This document shows positions 25,083 through 35,700 of a DNA stretch of 64,000 bases, piece by piece. The notes under the pieces are model-generated. The model was not told where the DNA came from. It saw only the letters and a program-made list of their open reading frames with translations, and ran no database searches. Origin of the DNA: Alphaproteobacteria bacterium (lineage in GTDB: Bacteria > Pseudomonadota > Alphaproteobacteria > ATCC43930 > CGMCC-115725); NCBI GenBank assembly GCA_030041335.1, contig JASHOB010000042.1, positions 1-64,000 of the forward strand. Direction: 5' to 3'. The position numbers were made by a program, and so were the translations under genes. Positions within the stretch are counted from its first letter, which is position 1. Each line of letters opens with the position of its first letter.

Positions 25083-26774
25083 GTGTCCGAACTACACGTG
25101 AAAACGGCGGTTCTAATCGTCGGCGGTGGTCCCGTCGGCCTGACGCTCGCGCTCGACCTTGCGTGGCGCGGCATCGAGGTCACTGTCGCGGAAATCCGGC
25201 CGCCGGGCGAGCCGCCATCGCCGAAATGCAACCACGTCGCCCCACGTTCCATGGAGACGTTTCGCCGATTGGGGTTCGTACGGCGCGTTCGCGACGCGGG
25301 CTTGCCGGCGGAATGGCCCAACGATGTGTGCTTCCGCACCTCGTTCACTGGCATCGAATTTGCGCGCATTCCCATTCCCTGTCGGGCCGAGCGCTACACC
25401 GCGAAATGGGCGCTGGATTCCGATTGGCCTACGCCCGAGCCGCCGCATCGCATCAATCAGACCTACCTCGAACCGATTCTATTCGAGGAAGTGGCGAGCA
25501 GGCGGCGAATCCGTCTGCTGAATCGCGTACGTGTCGACGGCCTACGCCAGGACGAATACGGTGTGGTCGCGACGGCGGTCAATCTCGATGACAATAGCCG
25601 CATCGAGATAACCAGCGCCTACCTCGTCGGATGCGACGGCGGACGGTCGACCGTCCGCAAGTGCATCGGCGCAACCTTGTCGGGCAACCCCGACAGCGGG
25701 CCCGGCCGCACGTCGGCCCTTTTGCGTGCCCCGGAGCTCCGCACGCTTTGCGGCAAGCCCGCCTGGAGCAGCCACACCGTCAGTCGAACGCAATCGGGCA
25801 GTGTCACCGCGATCGATGGCCGTGACCTGTGGCTCGTGCGTTGGCCGATAACGGACGGGGCGGCTGATATCGGGCGTGCGGAACGGGATCGTCGCATTCT
25901 CGATATTCTCGGCGTGTCCGACTGCTTTCCGTATCGGATTTTGCACGAGGAGTTCTGGAAGGACTCACGGTTGGTGTGCGATCGCATCAGCGACAGGCGC
26001 GTATTCCTCGCGGGCGACGCTGCTCATCTTTGGCCGGCGACCGGAGGTTTCGGCATGAACGCTGGCATCTGCGACGCGGTCGATCTCGCCTGGATGATGG
26101 CGGCGGTATTGAAAGGTTGGGCGCCGCCGACGCTGCTCGCCGCCTACGAGGCGGAACGATTGCCCGTGACCAACCAGGTGTCGCGCTTCGTGAAGGGCCA
26201 TTCAAACGAAAGCCGGGACCGCCGAGCCACGATTCCCGCGGCTATTGCGGATGCGGGGCCTGCTGGAGAAGAGGCGAGGCGCGACTATGGGCGGCTCCTC
26301 GTCGAACTGAATAACCGCCAATATTTTGTGGGCGGGCTGAACTTCGGGTACTTTTACGATCGCTCGCCGGTTATCGCCTATGACGGGGCGGAGCAGCCAC
26401 CTTACACGATGGATCGCTTTACGCCCTCGACGGTGCCCGGCTGCCGTGTGCCGCATTCTTTCCTAAAAGACGGCCAGTCCGTGCTTGACGCGTTGGGTCC
26501 CGATTTTTCGCTTCTCCAATGCGACCGGAACGCCGAAGTCGACGGCTTTACGCGCGCAACGGCAAAAATCGGCCTGCCACTGAAGATCGTACCGCTGGAC
26601 CACACCGAGCAGTATGATCGTCGGCTGATCCTGGTGAGACCTGACGGCCACATCGCTTGGCGCGGCGACGCGGAGCCGGAGGATGTCGAGGCGCTGCTCG
26701 ATTTGGTGCGGGGCAAGTCAGCTGCGTATCGCGTGGGAAGGCCGCATGTCGGAGAAGGAAAAGAATGGCACTAG
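25083..26774 (+). CDS. FAD-dependent aromatic monooxygenase (phenol 2-monooxygenase/MhpA type)
   Basis: A 563-residue class A flavoprotein hydroxylase. It has VGGGPVGLTLALDLAWRG at residues 13-30 (FAD ADP site), the DG motif VGCDGGRSTVRKCIG at about 182, the GD motif VFLAGDAAHLWPATGGFGMN at about 312, and a C-terminal thioredoxin-like region ending LVRPDGHIAWRGD as in 3-(3-hydroxyphenyl)propionate and 2,4-dichlorophenol hydroxylases. The start is GTG 25083. It hydroxylates an aromatic ring with NAD(P)H and oxygen; the substrate is unknown. It heads a plus-strand operon whose next gene overlaps it by 10 bp. Confidence 0.87.
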   Translation: MSELHVKTAVLIVGGGPVGLTLALDLAWRGIEVTVAEIRPPGEPPSPKCNHVAPRSMETFRRLGFVRRVRDAGLPAEWPNDVCFRTSFTGIEFARIPIPCRAERYTAKWALDSDWPTPEPPHRINQTYLEPILFEEVASRRRIRLLNRVRVDGLRQDEYGVVATAVNLDDNSRIEITSAYLVGCDGGRSTVRKCIGATLSGNPDSGPGRTSALLRAPELRTLCGKPAWSSHTVSRTQSGSVTAIDGRDLWLVRWPITDGAADIGRAERDRRILDILGVSDCFPYRILHEEFWKDSRLVCDRISDRRVFLAGDAAHLWPATGGFGMNAGICDAVDLAWMMAAVLKGWAPPTLLAAYEAERLPVTNQVSRFVKGHSNESRDRRATIPAAIADAGPAGEEARRDYGRLLVELNNRQYFVGGLNFGYFYDRSPVIAYDGAEQPPYTMDRFTPSTVPGCRVPHSFLKDGQSVLDALGPDFSLLQCDRNAEVDGFTRATAKIGLPLKIVPLDHTEQYDRRLILVRPDGHIAWRGDAEPEDVEALLDLVRGKSAAYRVGRPHVGEGKEWH

Positions 26775-27781
26775 AAATTGAGGGCTCCGGCCGAGCGATG
26801 ACCCGACGTCAAATGTTGGTCGGCGCGAGCTTGGTCGGCATGGCCGCATTCGGAATGTCCGCCTTCGCGGCCGAAATCGACGAAGCGCTGATCGCCGCCG
26901 CAAAGAAGGAAGGCCACGGCACTCTTTATTCTGTCGTCGAGCCGACTGTGACCCGGAAGACCATCGCCGCCTTCACTGCCAAATACGGCGTCGAGATTGA
27001 AGTCGATCGCTTGATCGCGGGGCCGTTGCTCCAGCGGCTCAGCGCTGAGGAAGAATCCGGCAACATGGTCGCCGACGTTATCATCAGCACTGACAAGTCG
27101 ATGGTGCAGATGGCGATCGGCAGGAACTGGTTTGCCCCGGTGGCTGACATTCCCAATCGGGTGGCGATCCCGGCCCGCGACCAAGACAAATTCTGGATCA
27201 ATATTGGCCATATTCCCTATTCGCTGGTGTGGAACACGAACGAGTTCAAGGAAGCGCCGACCGGCTGGCGGAGTCTGCTGGATCCCAAATACAAAGGGCG
27301 GCTATTGCTGATCGAGCCGCGGATCGGCGCTGGGCCCGCGCAATGGTACATGCTGATGCAGCAAACGTATGGCGACGAGTTCCTCAGGGGGCTTGGTCTG
27401 TCGGCGCAGTTTGTCGCCAGCGTAGTTCCCGGACTCCAGCAGGTTGCTGCCGGCGCCAAAGGCGTTTACGCGCCGGCGGTGCATCTGGTGACCGACAGTC
27501 TCCTGGCGAAAGGCGCGCCGATCGCCGAGATTTTCCCGGAGCCGACGGTGGCCACGGAGAATTACATGTCGATCATCGCCAAGGCCCCACACCCAAACGT
27601 TGCGCGACTGCTTGCAGGCTATTTCCTTTCTGCGGAGGGCCAAGGATTGCTCAATCCCAACGGTTGGCCGACCCGGCCGAACGTGCCGGGCAGCCGACCG
27701 CTGCCGAAACTGGTCGAGATCGATTCGATCGCCGCCCTGGGCAAGGCGAAGGAATACGCGAAGCTTCTGGGCCTTGGCTGA
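26765..27781 (+). CDS. ABC transporter periplasmic solute-binding protein (ferric/AfuA-like family 1)
   Basis: A 338-residue binding protein with a twin-arginine-type leader (MTRRQMLVGASLVG, cleavage near FAAEIDE). The mature part begins ALIAAAKKEGHGTLYSVVEP and shows the family's GVEIEVDRLIAGPLLQRL, YSLVWNTNEFKEAP, WRSLLDPKYKGRL and LNPNGWPTRP. An ATG at 26798 is an alternative start. Members bind Fe(III), 2-aminoethylphosphonate, putrescine or small organic acids. With the monooxygenase upstream, uptake of an aromatic acid is possible but not shown. It is followed directly by its ATPase and permease genes. Confidence 0.85.
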   Translation: MALEIEGSGRAMTRRQMLVGASLVGMAAFGMSAFAAEIDEALIAAAKKEGHGTLYSVVEPTVTRKTIAAFTAKYGVEIEVDRLIAGPLLQRLSAEEESGNMVADVIISTDKSMVQMAIGRNWFAPVADIPNRVAIPARDQDKFWINIGHIPYSLVWNTNEFKEAPTGWRSLLDPKYKGRLLLIEPRIGAGPAQWYMLMQQTYGDEFLRGLGLSAQFVASVVPGLQQVAAGAKGVYAPAVHLVTDSLLAKGAPIAEIFPEPTVATENYMSIIAKAPHPNVARLLAGYFLSAEGQGLLNPNGWPTRPNVPGSRPLPKLVEIDSIAALGKAKEYAKLLGLG

Positions 27782-28937
27782 GACGATATCGACCGCAGCG
27801 ACAGCACCGCCGATCGCGAACCCGGGCGCCGCCGCGCCGAAAGTCACGGTGCGGCAGCTGCACAAGGTCTACGGCCCGCGAGCCGCCGCGCACGTGGCGC
27901 TCGCCGGCATCGATCTGACCGTACGACAGGGCGAGTTCCTGGTGCTGCTCGGTCCGTCGGGATGCGGCAAGACGACGTTGCTCCGTTGTATCGCGGGACT
28001 GGAGCAGCCCGATCTCGGCGAGATCGAGATCGACGGGGATCCAGTGTTCGCAGCCAAGCGCCGGCTCTACGTCCCGCCGGAGAAGCGCCATCTCTCAATG
28101 GTCTTTCAGTCATATGCGTTGTGGCCGCACATGAGGGTCGCGAACAACATCGCCTACCCGCTGCGCAATCGCGGCATCGCGGCGAGCCTTATTGCCGAAC
28201 GGGTGAACAATGTCCTGCGACTGGTCGGCCTCGAGGCACTGGCGAAGAATTATCCCGGCGAACTGAGCGGGGGCCAACAGCAGCGGGTTGCACTCGCGCG
28301 TGCCATCGTCGGCGAACCCGGCCTCATTCTGTTCGACGAACCGCTGTCAAATCTCGATGCCCGGGTGCGCGATCATCTGCGGGTTCAGTTGCTGGCATTG
28401 CAGAAGAGTCTCGCCTTTGCCGCGCTCTATGTCACGCACGATCAGGCCGAGGCGATGGCGTTGGCGGATCGCGTGGTCGTGATGAATCAAGGCAATATTG
28501 CTCAAATCGGTACGCCGACCGAACTCTATCACCGCCCCAATTCCCGATTTGTCGCCGCTTTTCTTGGCAATCCGAACGAAATCGAGGGCAGTGTGATCGG
28601 GATCGAAGGGCCATATCATCGCGTGCGGACACGAATCGGCGACGTCTTCGCGACCGGCGACCGTGCGACGCTACAGACAGGGACGGCGGTGACGATTCTG
28701 TTCCGGCCCGAACAATGCGGCCTTGTTGCGGAGGAGCGTGCCGGCCCCAACAGATTCGCGGCGAGGTTGGTGAGGTCGCAGTTCCTCGGTGGCTCTGTCG
28801 AGCAGGTGGTCGAGGCCGGCGGCTACTCGTTGATCGTGCGGACAACGTCCGGATGGGCTAACGAGCCCGGAGCGCGGCTTTGGCTCGTGATTCCGCCCGA
28901 TCATGTCTTTGCGTTCGCTGGCGGAGCGGCGACGTGA
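27774..28937 (+). CDS. ABC transporter ATP-binding protein (PotA/FbpC type)
   Basis: A 387-residue ATPase, with TTG 27774 overlapping the stop of the binding-protein gene as the likely start (a GTG inside VTVRQLHKVYG is an alternative). Walker A GPSGCGKTT is at about 60-68, the Q-loop in VFQSYALWPHM, signature LSGGQQQR, Walker B LILFDEPLSNLD, and the switch His in YVTHDQAEAM. The C-terminal TOBE domain (residues about 290-380) contains TILFRPEQCGL. It powers the importer formed with the genes on either side. The stop overlaps the permease GTG. Confidence 0.88.
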   Translation: MAETISTAATAPPIANPGAAAPKVTVRQLHKVYGPRAAAHVALAGIDLTVRQGEFLVLLGPSGCGKTTLLRCIAGLEQPDLGEIEIDGDPVFAAKRRLYVPPEKRHLSMVFQSYALWPHMRVANNIAYPLRNRGIAASLIAERVNNVLRLVGLEALAKNYPGELSGGQQQRVALARAIVGEPGLILFDEPLSNLDARVRDHLRVQLLALQKSLAFAALYVTHDQAEAMALADRVVVMNQGNIAQIGTPTELYHRPNSRFVAAFLGNPNEIEGSVIGIEGPYHRVRTRIGDVFATGDRATLQTGTAVTILFRPEQCGLVAEERAGPNRFAARLVRSQFLGGSVEQVVEAGGYSLIVRTTSGWANEPGARLWLVIPPDHVFAFAGGAAT

Positions 28938-30643
28938 TTCAATCGTTCGCGGCTCGTGGTACCGTGCGCGCTGGCCTGCACGCCGTGACGCCCGCAATTT
29001 GGGCAACCCTCATCCTGCTTGTATCGCTTCTCGCTTACCCGTTGGTCGTTGCCATCGTCGATCTCGCGCGCTCGAGCGCCGGCGCGGCAACCGACATCGA
29101 TGCCGCCTGGGCCGACGGATCGTTAGTTGCGGTGATGCTCAATACCGCGGGTGTGGTCGTGGCGGCGACCTTGTTTGCGCTGATCGTCGGTCTCGGCTTG
29201 GCTTGGGTGAACGAACGCACCGATGCGGGGCTTCCCATTCTCGGCGAACTATTGCCGCTGGCGCCGCTGCTGATGCCGCCGATCGCGGGTGTTATGGGTT
29301 GGTGCGTGTTGCTCGACCCCAGCGTTGGCTACATCAACCTGCTCGTTCGCAATGCTCTCATTATCGTCGGCGTCGAACTCTCGAGCGGACCACTGAACAT
29401 CTACAGCGCGACCGGCCTAGTATCTGTGACCGCGCTCTATCTCGTGCCGTACACGTATCTCGTTGTTTCCGCCGGCCTGCGGCGTCTCGACCCGGGTTTG
29501 GAGGAAGCGTCACGCATCGCTGGCGCCGGCCTCGCCCGTACGCTGTTCCGCATTACCTTGCCGTCGATCGCGCCAGCGATCACGGCGGCCGCGCTGCTGT
29601 CGGTGATCGGCGGTCTCGGATTGTTTTCGGTTCCGGTGGTTATCGGCACCGGCGCACGCATCGACGTTCTGTCAGTCTACATCTTTCGGCTGATCCAAAA
29701 TTTTCCACCCCAAACTGGTTTCGCGCTCGTGCTCGCAGCAGGTATGGTCACCGTCGTTCAGGCGGTTCTAATCTTGCAGCGTGTCCTGGTGCCCGGCAGC
29801 CGGCATGCCGCTATCGGCGGACGCGGGCAACGCCACTCGCGGATATCGCTCGGCCGCTGGCGCATCGCCGCCCGTCTCATCACGAGCGGCTATCTCGGCG
29901 CGACCGCGATTTTGCCGCTGATCGGATTGATCGTTGTCTCGAGCCAGAGCTTTTGGACGCCGCGCATCAACTGGCGCACACTCTCCCTGGAGCAATACCG
30001 GTTCGTGCTATTCGAGAACGGCCCCACATCCCAAGCACTGATCAACAGCCTCGTGCTGGCGGTCGTCGCGGCGACCGCGGTGATGTTGATCGCGGGCCTG
30101 GTCATGATTCGAACGCGGTTTGCTTCGGGCCTCGCGCGCTACATCGCGAACGTCGTCACCAGTCTCCCCGCGACCGTCCCGCATACGGTGATCGGCCTCG
30201 CCATGCTGCTGGCCTTCAGCTTGCCGCCGTTTCGATTATACGGCTCGACTGCAATCCTGCTGCTCGCTTACGTCGTGATCGCCCTGCCCTATGCCGGTCA
30301 GACGGCGAGCACCGGCGCCAACGCGATCGGTCGCGAACTGGGCGACGCCTCCCGGGTGTTCGGCGCCGGCAGTACGCGCACGTTCTGGCGCATTCTATTG
30401 CCGTTGGCGCTGCCGGCCTTGGTCGCGGGCTGGTCCATCGTGTTCATCCATACCGCGGGAGAGCTAACCGCATCGGCCCTTTTGTCAGGCACGGCCAACC
30501 CCGTCGTCGGCCGCATACTCATGGATTTGTGGAACTACGGAAGCTTTCCGCAGGTAGCGGCCCTCGCATTGGTGATGACCGCCATCAATGCCGTATTCAT
30601 CGGCATTATCCTTGGTGTCGGCCGGCGCATTGCGGCCGGTTGA
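28934..30643 (+). CDS. ABC transporter permease, fused two-domain (FbpB/ThiP type)
   Basis: A 569-residue permease carrying two six-helix units in one chain, as in FbpB and ThiP. Two EAA loops that contact the ATPase are visible: EEASRIAGAGLARTLFRITL in the first half and GDASRVFGAGSTRTFWRILL in the second. The start is GTG 28934 in a GTGA overlap with the ATPase stop. It is the last gene of the operon and completes a full importer. Confidence 0.88.
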   Translation: MIQSFAARGTVRAGLHAVTPAIWATLILLVSLLAYPLVVAIVDLARSSAGAATDIDAAWADGSLVAVMLNTAGVVVAATLFALIVGLGLAWVNERTDAGLPILGELLPLAPLLMPPIAGVMGWCVLLDPSVGYINLLVRNALIIVGVELSSGPLNIYSATGLVSVTALYLVPYTYLVVSAGLRRLDPGLEEASRIAGAGLARTLFRITLPSIAPAITAAALLSVIGGLGLFSVPVVIGTGARIDVLSVYIFRLIQNFPPQTGFALVLAAGMVTVVQAVLILQRVLVPGSRHAAIGGRGQRHSRISLGRWRIAARLITSGYLGATAILPLIGLIVVSSQSFWTPRINWRTLSLEQYRFVLFENGPTSQALINSLVLAVVAATAVMLIAGLVMIRTRFASGLARYIANVVTSLPATVPHTVIGLAMLLAFSLPPFRLYGSTAILLLAYVVIALPYAGQTASTGANAIGRELGDASRVFGAGSTRTFWRILLPLALPALVAGWSIVFIHTAGELTASALLSGTANPVVGRILMDLWNYGSFPQVAALALVMTAINAVFIGIILGVGRRIAAG

Positions 30644-31231
30644 TCAGTTAATCGGACCTTTTCTCGGCTTTGCGGTCGCAGACTCATTTGCCAAAGCGTC
30701 ACCACAGCGACCGTCTCACAAGCCAGGTCGACCAGAGACCGGAAAATATGGTGCGCGCAAGAGCTCATCGCGTCGAATCCTCCGACCAGCGTCGCGCCAT
30801 CATGTCGATGGCAGTCAACGAATCCGCTGCGCCGTCACCCGTCCCTTTTTTCAAAATCACCCTCGATTTGGCCCATCTGATTAGTGACGCACGAGAGGCA
30901 TTAAACGTGCCGCTTCAGCACGGCGGCAAAGGCGTAAAGCGCCGCCGCCATCTCGACCCCGAGGATGCCAGCGGCCCGCGCTGTCTCGACCGCAGAGGCG
31001 GTCTTGCGCATTGGTGCGGCCGTCCTCCATGGTGTGCCGGTTTGAGCCGGGCGGCCCGGGCAAAATGCTTTCCGGACCTCTGGCAATGTGGACCCATCTG
31101 ACCATCGGGGTCGCCTTCAGTCTCTTCGGCGGCACCAGCGATCTGAACGCTCGAATAAAATAAATGCAGCCCTCGCCGCGATCGACCGCGTTAATGCTCA
31201 ACCAAGACACTTCTTGGCGCGAGGCAGAGAT
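30644..31231. other. 588-bp gap with small uncertain frames
   Basis: This separates two convergent genes. Apart from the small frame listed at 30901-31011, a plus-strand frame at 31065-31163 (MLSGPLAMWTHLTIGVAFSL and 12 more residues) is hydrophobic and could be a membrane peptide, but it lacks a convincing ribosome site. I see no terminator with a T-tract. Confidence 0.3.
30901..31011 (-). CDS. possible 36-residue hydrophobic small protein
   Basis: ATG at 31011 is preceded by GGAGGA 11 nt upstream. The product begins MRKTASAVETARAAG and has a C-terminal apolar helix (MAAALYAFAAVLKRHV) that could span or skirt the membrane. It has no family match that I know. It is small enough to be chance; the ribosome site is its main support. 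Confidence 0.28.
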   Translation of the reverse strand: MRKTASAVETARAAGILGVEMAAALYAFAAVLKRHV

Positions 31232-32530
31232 TTAGGCAGCGGCGAAGGCCTGATCGAGATCATCGATGATATCATCGATGTGCTCTATGCCGACAGCGAG
31301 GCGGACATAACCATCAGTCACACCCGTCTTCAGCTGATCCTCCGGCGACAGTTGCGAATGCGTAGTCGAAGCAGGATGAATAGCAAGGCTGCGCGTATCG
31401 CCGATGTTGGCTACGTGATAATGCATCTTCAGCGCGTTGATGAATCGCTGTCCTGCGTCCCTGCCGCCTTGCAGCTCGAACCCCACTAGTGCGCCGTAAC
31501 CATTCCGAAGATAGGCATCGGCGCGACGCCGTGCCTCCCCGCTCATCACGCCTGGGAAGATGATTTTCGTTACCTTCGGTTGCTTATGGAGATACGCGGC
31601 GACCTTGGCTGCATTGGCGCAATGCTCGCGCATGCGTAGCGGCAGTGTCTCAAGGCCTTGGATGAACATGAAGGCGTTGAAGGGACTCATTGCGGCGCCG
31701 ATGTCACGCAGCAATGTGACACGCGCCTTGATGATGTAGGCGATCGGGCCCAGGGGCTTGACCGCTTGAGTCCAAATGGCACCGTGATAGCTTGGGTCGG
31801 GAGTGTTAAGCATCGGGAAACGGTCGGCGTGCTTCTCCCAATCGAAGTTGCCGCCATCCACCAGGATGCCGCCGATCGATGTACCATGACCGCCGATGTA
31901 TTTGGTGGTCGAGTGCATGACGATCGCCGCACCGTGGTCCAGCGGCCGGCATAATACCGGGACGGCGGTATTGTCCATGATGAGGGGCACGCCCAGGGAT
32001 CGTCCGATCTTCGCCACTTCGGCGATCGGAAACACCTCGAGCTTGGGATTGGGTAGAGTTTCGGCGTAATAGCAGCGAGTCCGTGCGTCGGTGGCGCGGC
32101 GGAAGTTTTCCGGGTCCGCCGGATCGACGAAACGCGCCTCGATCCCCATCGTTCCGATGGTGTTGGCGAACATGTTCCAGGTGCCGCCGTAAAGATCAGT
32201 CGAGGCGACAAAGTTGTCGCCCGCGTGCGCGATGTTCTGGATCGAAAACAGCGTGGCGGCCTGTCCCGAAGATAAGGCAAGCGCCGCGACCCCACCTTCC
32301 AGCGCGGCGACGCGCTCTTCGAGAACAGCCTGTGTCGGATTCATAATGCGGGTGTAGATGTTCCCCATTTCCTGCAGTGCGAAGAGCCTGCCCGCATGCC
32401 CGGTATCGTTGAACTGGTAGGAGGTGGTCTGGTAGATCGGGACCGCCACAGAATTGGTGGTCGGATCGCTGCGGTAGCCCGCATGCAGGACGACGGTCTC
32501 GGCGTGTTTGCTGATCGTTGGCATTGGCAT
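31232..32530 (-). CDS. metY: O-acetylhomoserine aminocarboxypropyltransferase (sulfhydrylase)
   Basis: A 432-residue PLP enzyme of the Cys/Met metabolism family. Recognisable segments are VPIYQTTSYQFND, YTRIMNPTQAVLEERVAALE, LSSGQAATLFSI, DNTAVPVLCRPLDHGA, and the lysine that binds PLP in HSTTKYIGGHGTSIGG. The C-terminal SLAIHPASTTHSQLSPEDQ is typical. It makes homocysteine from O-acetylhomoserine and sulfide, the direct sulfhydrylation route. The start may be 32530 or the second Met at 32524. The gene is divergent from the zinc-ribbon cyclase at 32756. Confidence 0.92.
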   Translation of the reverse strand: MPMPTISKHAETVVLHAGYRSDPTTNSVAVPIYQTTSYQFNDTGHAGRLFALQEMGNIYTRIMNPTQAVLEERVAALEGGVAALALSSGQAATLFSIQNIAHAGDNFVASTDLYGGTWNMFANTIGTMGIEARFVDPADPENFRRATDARTRCYYAETLPNPKLEVFPIAEVAKIGRSLGVPLIMDNTAVPVLCRPLDHGAAIVMHSTTKYIGGHGTSIGGILVDGGNFDWEKHADRFPMLNTPDPSYHGAIWTQAVKPLGPIAYIIKARVTLLRDIGAAMSPFNAFMFIQGLETLPLRMREHCANAAKVAAYLHKQPKVTKIIFPGVMSGEARRRADAYLRNGYGALVGFELQGGRDAGQRFINALKMHYHVANIGDTRSLAIHPASTTHSQLSPEDQLKTGVTDGYVRLAVGIEHIDDIIDDLDQAFAAA

Positions 32531-32611
32531 TGACCCCCCATGCTCCTACGATGGATCCCCTAGCGAAGGGTGCGTTCCGCCCCCACACCCATCCTCGATA
32601 AATACCTTAAC

Positions 32612-32637
32612 ATGGCGCCGCATCCAAACACCACCAT
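32612..32637 (-). promoter_or_regulatory. hairpin in the metY leader (possible riboswitch element)
   Basis: On the minus strand ATGGTG pairs with CGCCAT around a 14-nt loop containing GTTTGG, followed by GTTAAGG, about 80 nt before the metY start. The layout recalls the SAM-II class (a GGTG stem, a T-rich loop and TTAA after the stem), common upstream of methionine genes in alphaproteobacteria, but the 3' pseudoknot strand cannot be confirmed by eye. Confidence 0.2.
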
Positions 32638-32755
32638 AAAATAGGGAGCACTTGAAATGATATACAACCAAGAAGAGAAATAAATGCTTGGCGTGCCGCG
32701 CGGATGGTAATATCATTCGGGTGGCATGCGGTTGCGAGACCGGGGGGATCGTTGC

Positions 32756-35700
32756 ATGCATTGTCCCAGATGTGCCGCGGATAATCCGCTTGACCGCCGG
32801 TTCTGCGCCGAATGTGGTGCGCCGCTCGCATGGGTTTGCTCCAGTTGCAAGTTTGAGAATCAGCCTTCTGCCAAGTTCTGCGGCGGCTGTGGCGCGCGTC
32901 TTGACGCTGCTGTGCGGAGACCAACCGCGCCGGAGAGCTACACGCCGAGGCCGCTGGCCGAACGCATCCTGCAAAGCCGGGCTGCCCTTGAAGGCGAGCG
33001 TAAGCAAGTAACAGTGCTGTTCGCCGATCTCCATGGTTCGATGGAACTAATTCAGAGCGGCGACGCCGAGGACGCCCGTCAGGTGCTTGATCCGACCCTC
33101 GCCGCGATGATGAATGCGGTGCATCGTTACGAGGGTACCGTCAACAAGGTGCTCGGCGACGGCATCATGGCGCTATTCGGCGCGCCGCTCGCTCACGAAG
33201 ATCACGCGGTGCGAGCCTGCTACGCGGCGCTCGCTATGCAGAGGGCGATCCGTGATCTATCAGAACATACGCGGCGAGCCTTCGGCGTCGAAGTTCAAAT
33301 ACGCATTGGGATACATTCGGGAGAAGTCGTCGTCCGCACGATCGGCAACGATTTAACCATGGACTACGACGCGATCGGGCCGACTACCCATCTTGCTGCC
33401 CGCATGGAACAGCTTGCTCCGCCTGGCGCGATTCGCCTCACGGCTGATGCATTACGGCTGGCGGAAGGGCTCGTGCAAGTTCGCCCGCTCGGACCAATTC
33501 CGGTCAAAGGCCTGCCACAGCCGATAGAGATTCATGAGCTGACCGGCGCCGCACAGTTCCGCTCACGTCTGCAGGCGGCCGCCGCAGCTGGCTTCACACG
33601 ATTCGTCGGCCGCGAGCGCGAGATGGATATACTCAATCAGGCTTTGGCGCACGCCGGCGCCGGAACTGGTCAGGTGATCGCCGTTGTGGGCGAAGCCGGC
33701 GTGGGCAAATCGCGACTATACTACGAATTTGCCCATTCGCATCGCACGCGGGATTGGTTGGTGCTTGAGAGCGGCTCCGTGTCGCACGGCAAAGCGACGG
33801 CGTATCTGCCAATCGTCGATCTGCTGAAAAGCTATTTTCAGATTGAAGTTGCCGACGACGCACGGCGGATTCGCGAAAAAATAACAGGGAAGGTACTGAC
33901 ACTGGACGAAAGTTTGCGTCCGACGGTGCCGGCGTTTCTCGCGATGCTCGACGTACCCGCGGACGATCCGACCTGGGCCGAGAGCGACCCGGCACAGCGG
34001 CGCAAGCGAACACTCGATGCCTGTCGGGCGTTGCTGCTGCGCGAGGCAAGGGTTCAACCAACCATTCTCATCTTCGAAGACCTCCATTGGATGGACACCG
34101 AGAGCCTCGCCTTTCTCGACAGCCTGGTCGAGAGTCTGCCCCGCGCGGCGCTGCTCCTCCTGGTAAATTTTCGTCCCGAGTTTCGGGTTAGCTGGAGCGC
34201 TAAGAGCTACTACACCCACCTGCGCATTGATCCTCTGCCGCCGCAAGGTGCGGCGGAGCTGTTGCAGGATCGGCTTGGTGACGACCCATCGCTTCAAGGC
34301 CTGCGCCAGCTTCTGATCGAGCGCACTGAAGGCAATCCGTTCTTCCTCGAGGAAAGCGCGCGCACGCTGATTGAGAGCGGCGCGCTGGAGGGTAACCGCG
34401 GCGGCTACCGTCTCGTCAAGCCGCTGACCGATGTCCGGCTGCCTGTGACGGTTCAGGCGGTGCTGGCCGCCCGGATCGACCGGCTTGTGCCGGAGGACAA
34501 ACGACTCTTGCAATCGGCTGCAGTTGTAGGCAAGGACTTCTCGCTTGCGCTTCTCAACGAGGTGGCCGATGCGGATGCCGATTCGCTGCATCGGAGTCTT
34601 GCCAATCTTCAGGCCGCCGAGTTCATCTACGAAACCCGTCTCTTCCCCGAGCCGGAATACACGTTTAAGCACGCCCTGACTCATGATGTAGCTTACGCGG
34701 GCCTGCTTACTGAACGGCGGCAGACATTACACGCCGCCATTGTCGACGCCATCGAGCGACTCAACCCTGATCGCCTGGTCGAACACGTCGACCAGCTGGC
34801 ATATCACGCCGGCCGTGGCGCAGTCTGGGAGAAGGCTTATGCCTTCGGGTTGCAGGCCGGACGTCGTGCCTCAGAGCGCTCAGCGAACCGCGCAGCGCTT
34901 GAGGCGTTCGGGATCGCGATCGACGCGTTGGGCCGACTGCCTGAAACACAGGAGCGCGTTGCCGCCCATATCGATCTGCTGTTCGAGTTGCGCGATGCCC
35001 TCTTCGTTGTCAACGACATGTTTTCGATTCTGCCTCATCTCGAGCGTGCCGAGTCGATGGCGCGTCAAATCGGCGACCGCCGACGCCACGTCCTAGCTAC
35101 TCTCTATTTGTGTGCCTTTTTTTGGCAGCAAGGGCGCACCGAGGAGGCGCTCGAGCGCGGCACGATCGCCCTGGGGCTTGCCGACCAACTCGGCGATACT
35201 GACATTTCGGCGATGGCGCGTTATCGGCTTGGCACGATCTACGTCACGCTCGGCAATTTTAACGCGGCCGCGGCAGTGCTCGACGAAGCGCTGGTAAAGC
35301 TCGATAACGAACACGGCCGCGCCTTGTTCCGCTTCGGGGGCCTAGTGTTTGCATTTGCAAGCTCATTCTACGCCTGGGCTCTCGCCGAACTTGGAGAATT
35401 TACCAAGGCCGAAGAAGTGGCCAGGCGAGGCATGCTTGTCGCGGAACAGGCCCAACAAGCCTACAGCATTTCGGTAGTCAGCTTCGGGCTCGCCTATCCT
35501 TATCTCTATCGCGGGCAATGGGACCGCGCGATCCCGGTATTGGAACGCGGCATGGAGCTGGTCGACGTCCACGGAATCGGCGCCACTGTCGCCTGGATCG
35601 CGACCAAACTCGGCTATGCCTATGCGTCGCTCGGGCGGGCGGCAGAATCGAGAGCGGTGATGGAGCGTGCCGCCGACCTCGGCGGTGTTGGCCAGACTAA

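Noticed and set aside
25247-25258. TTCCATGGAG resembling the operator, inside the monooxygenase gene
   Set aside because: It lies within coding sequence, and the right half is not GAAG.
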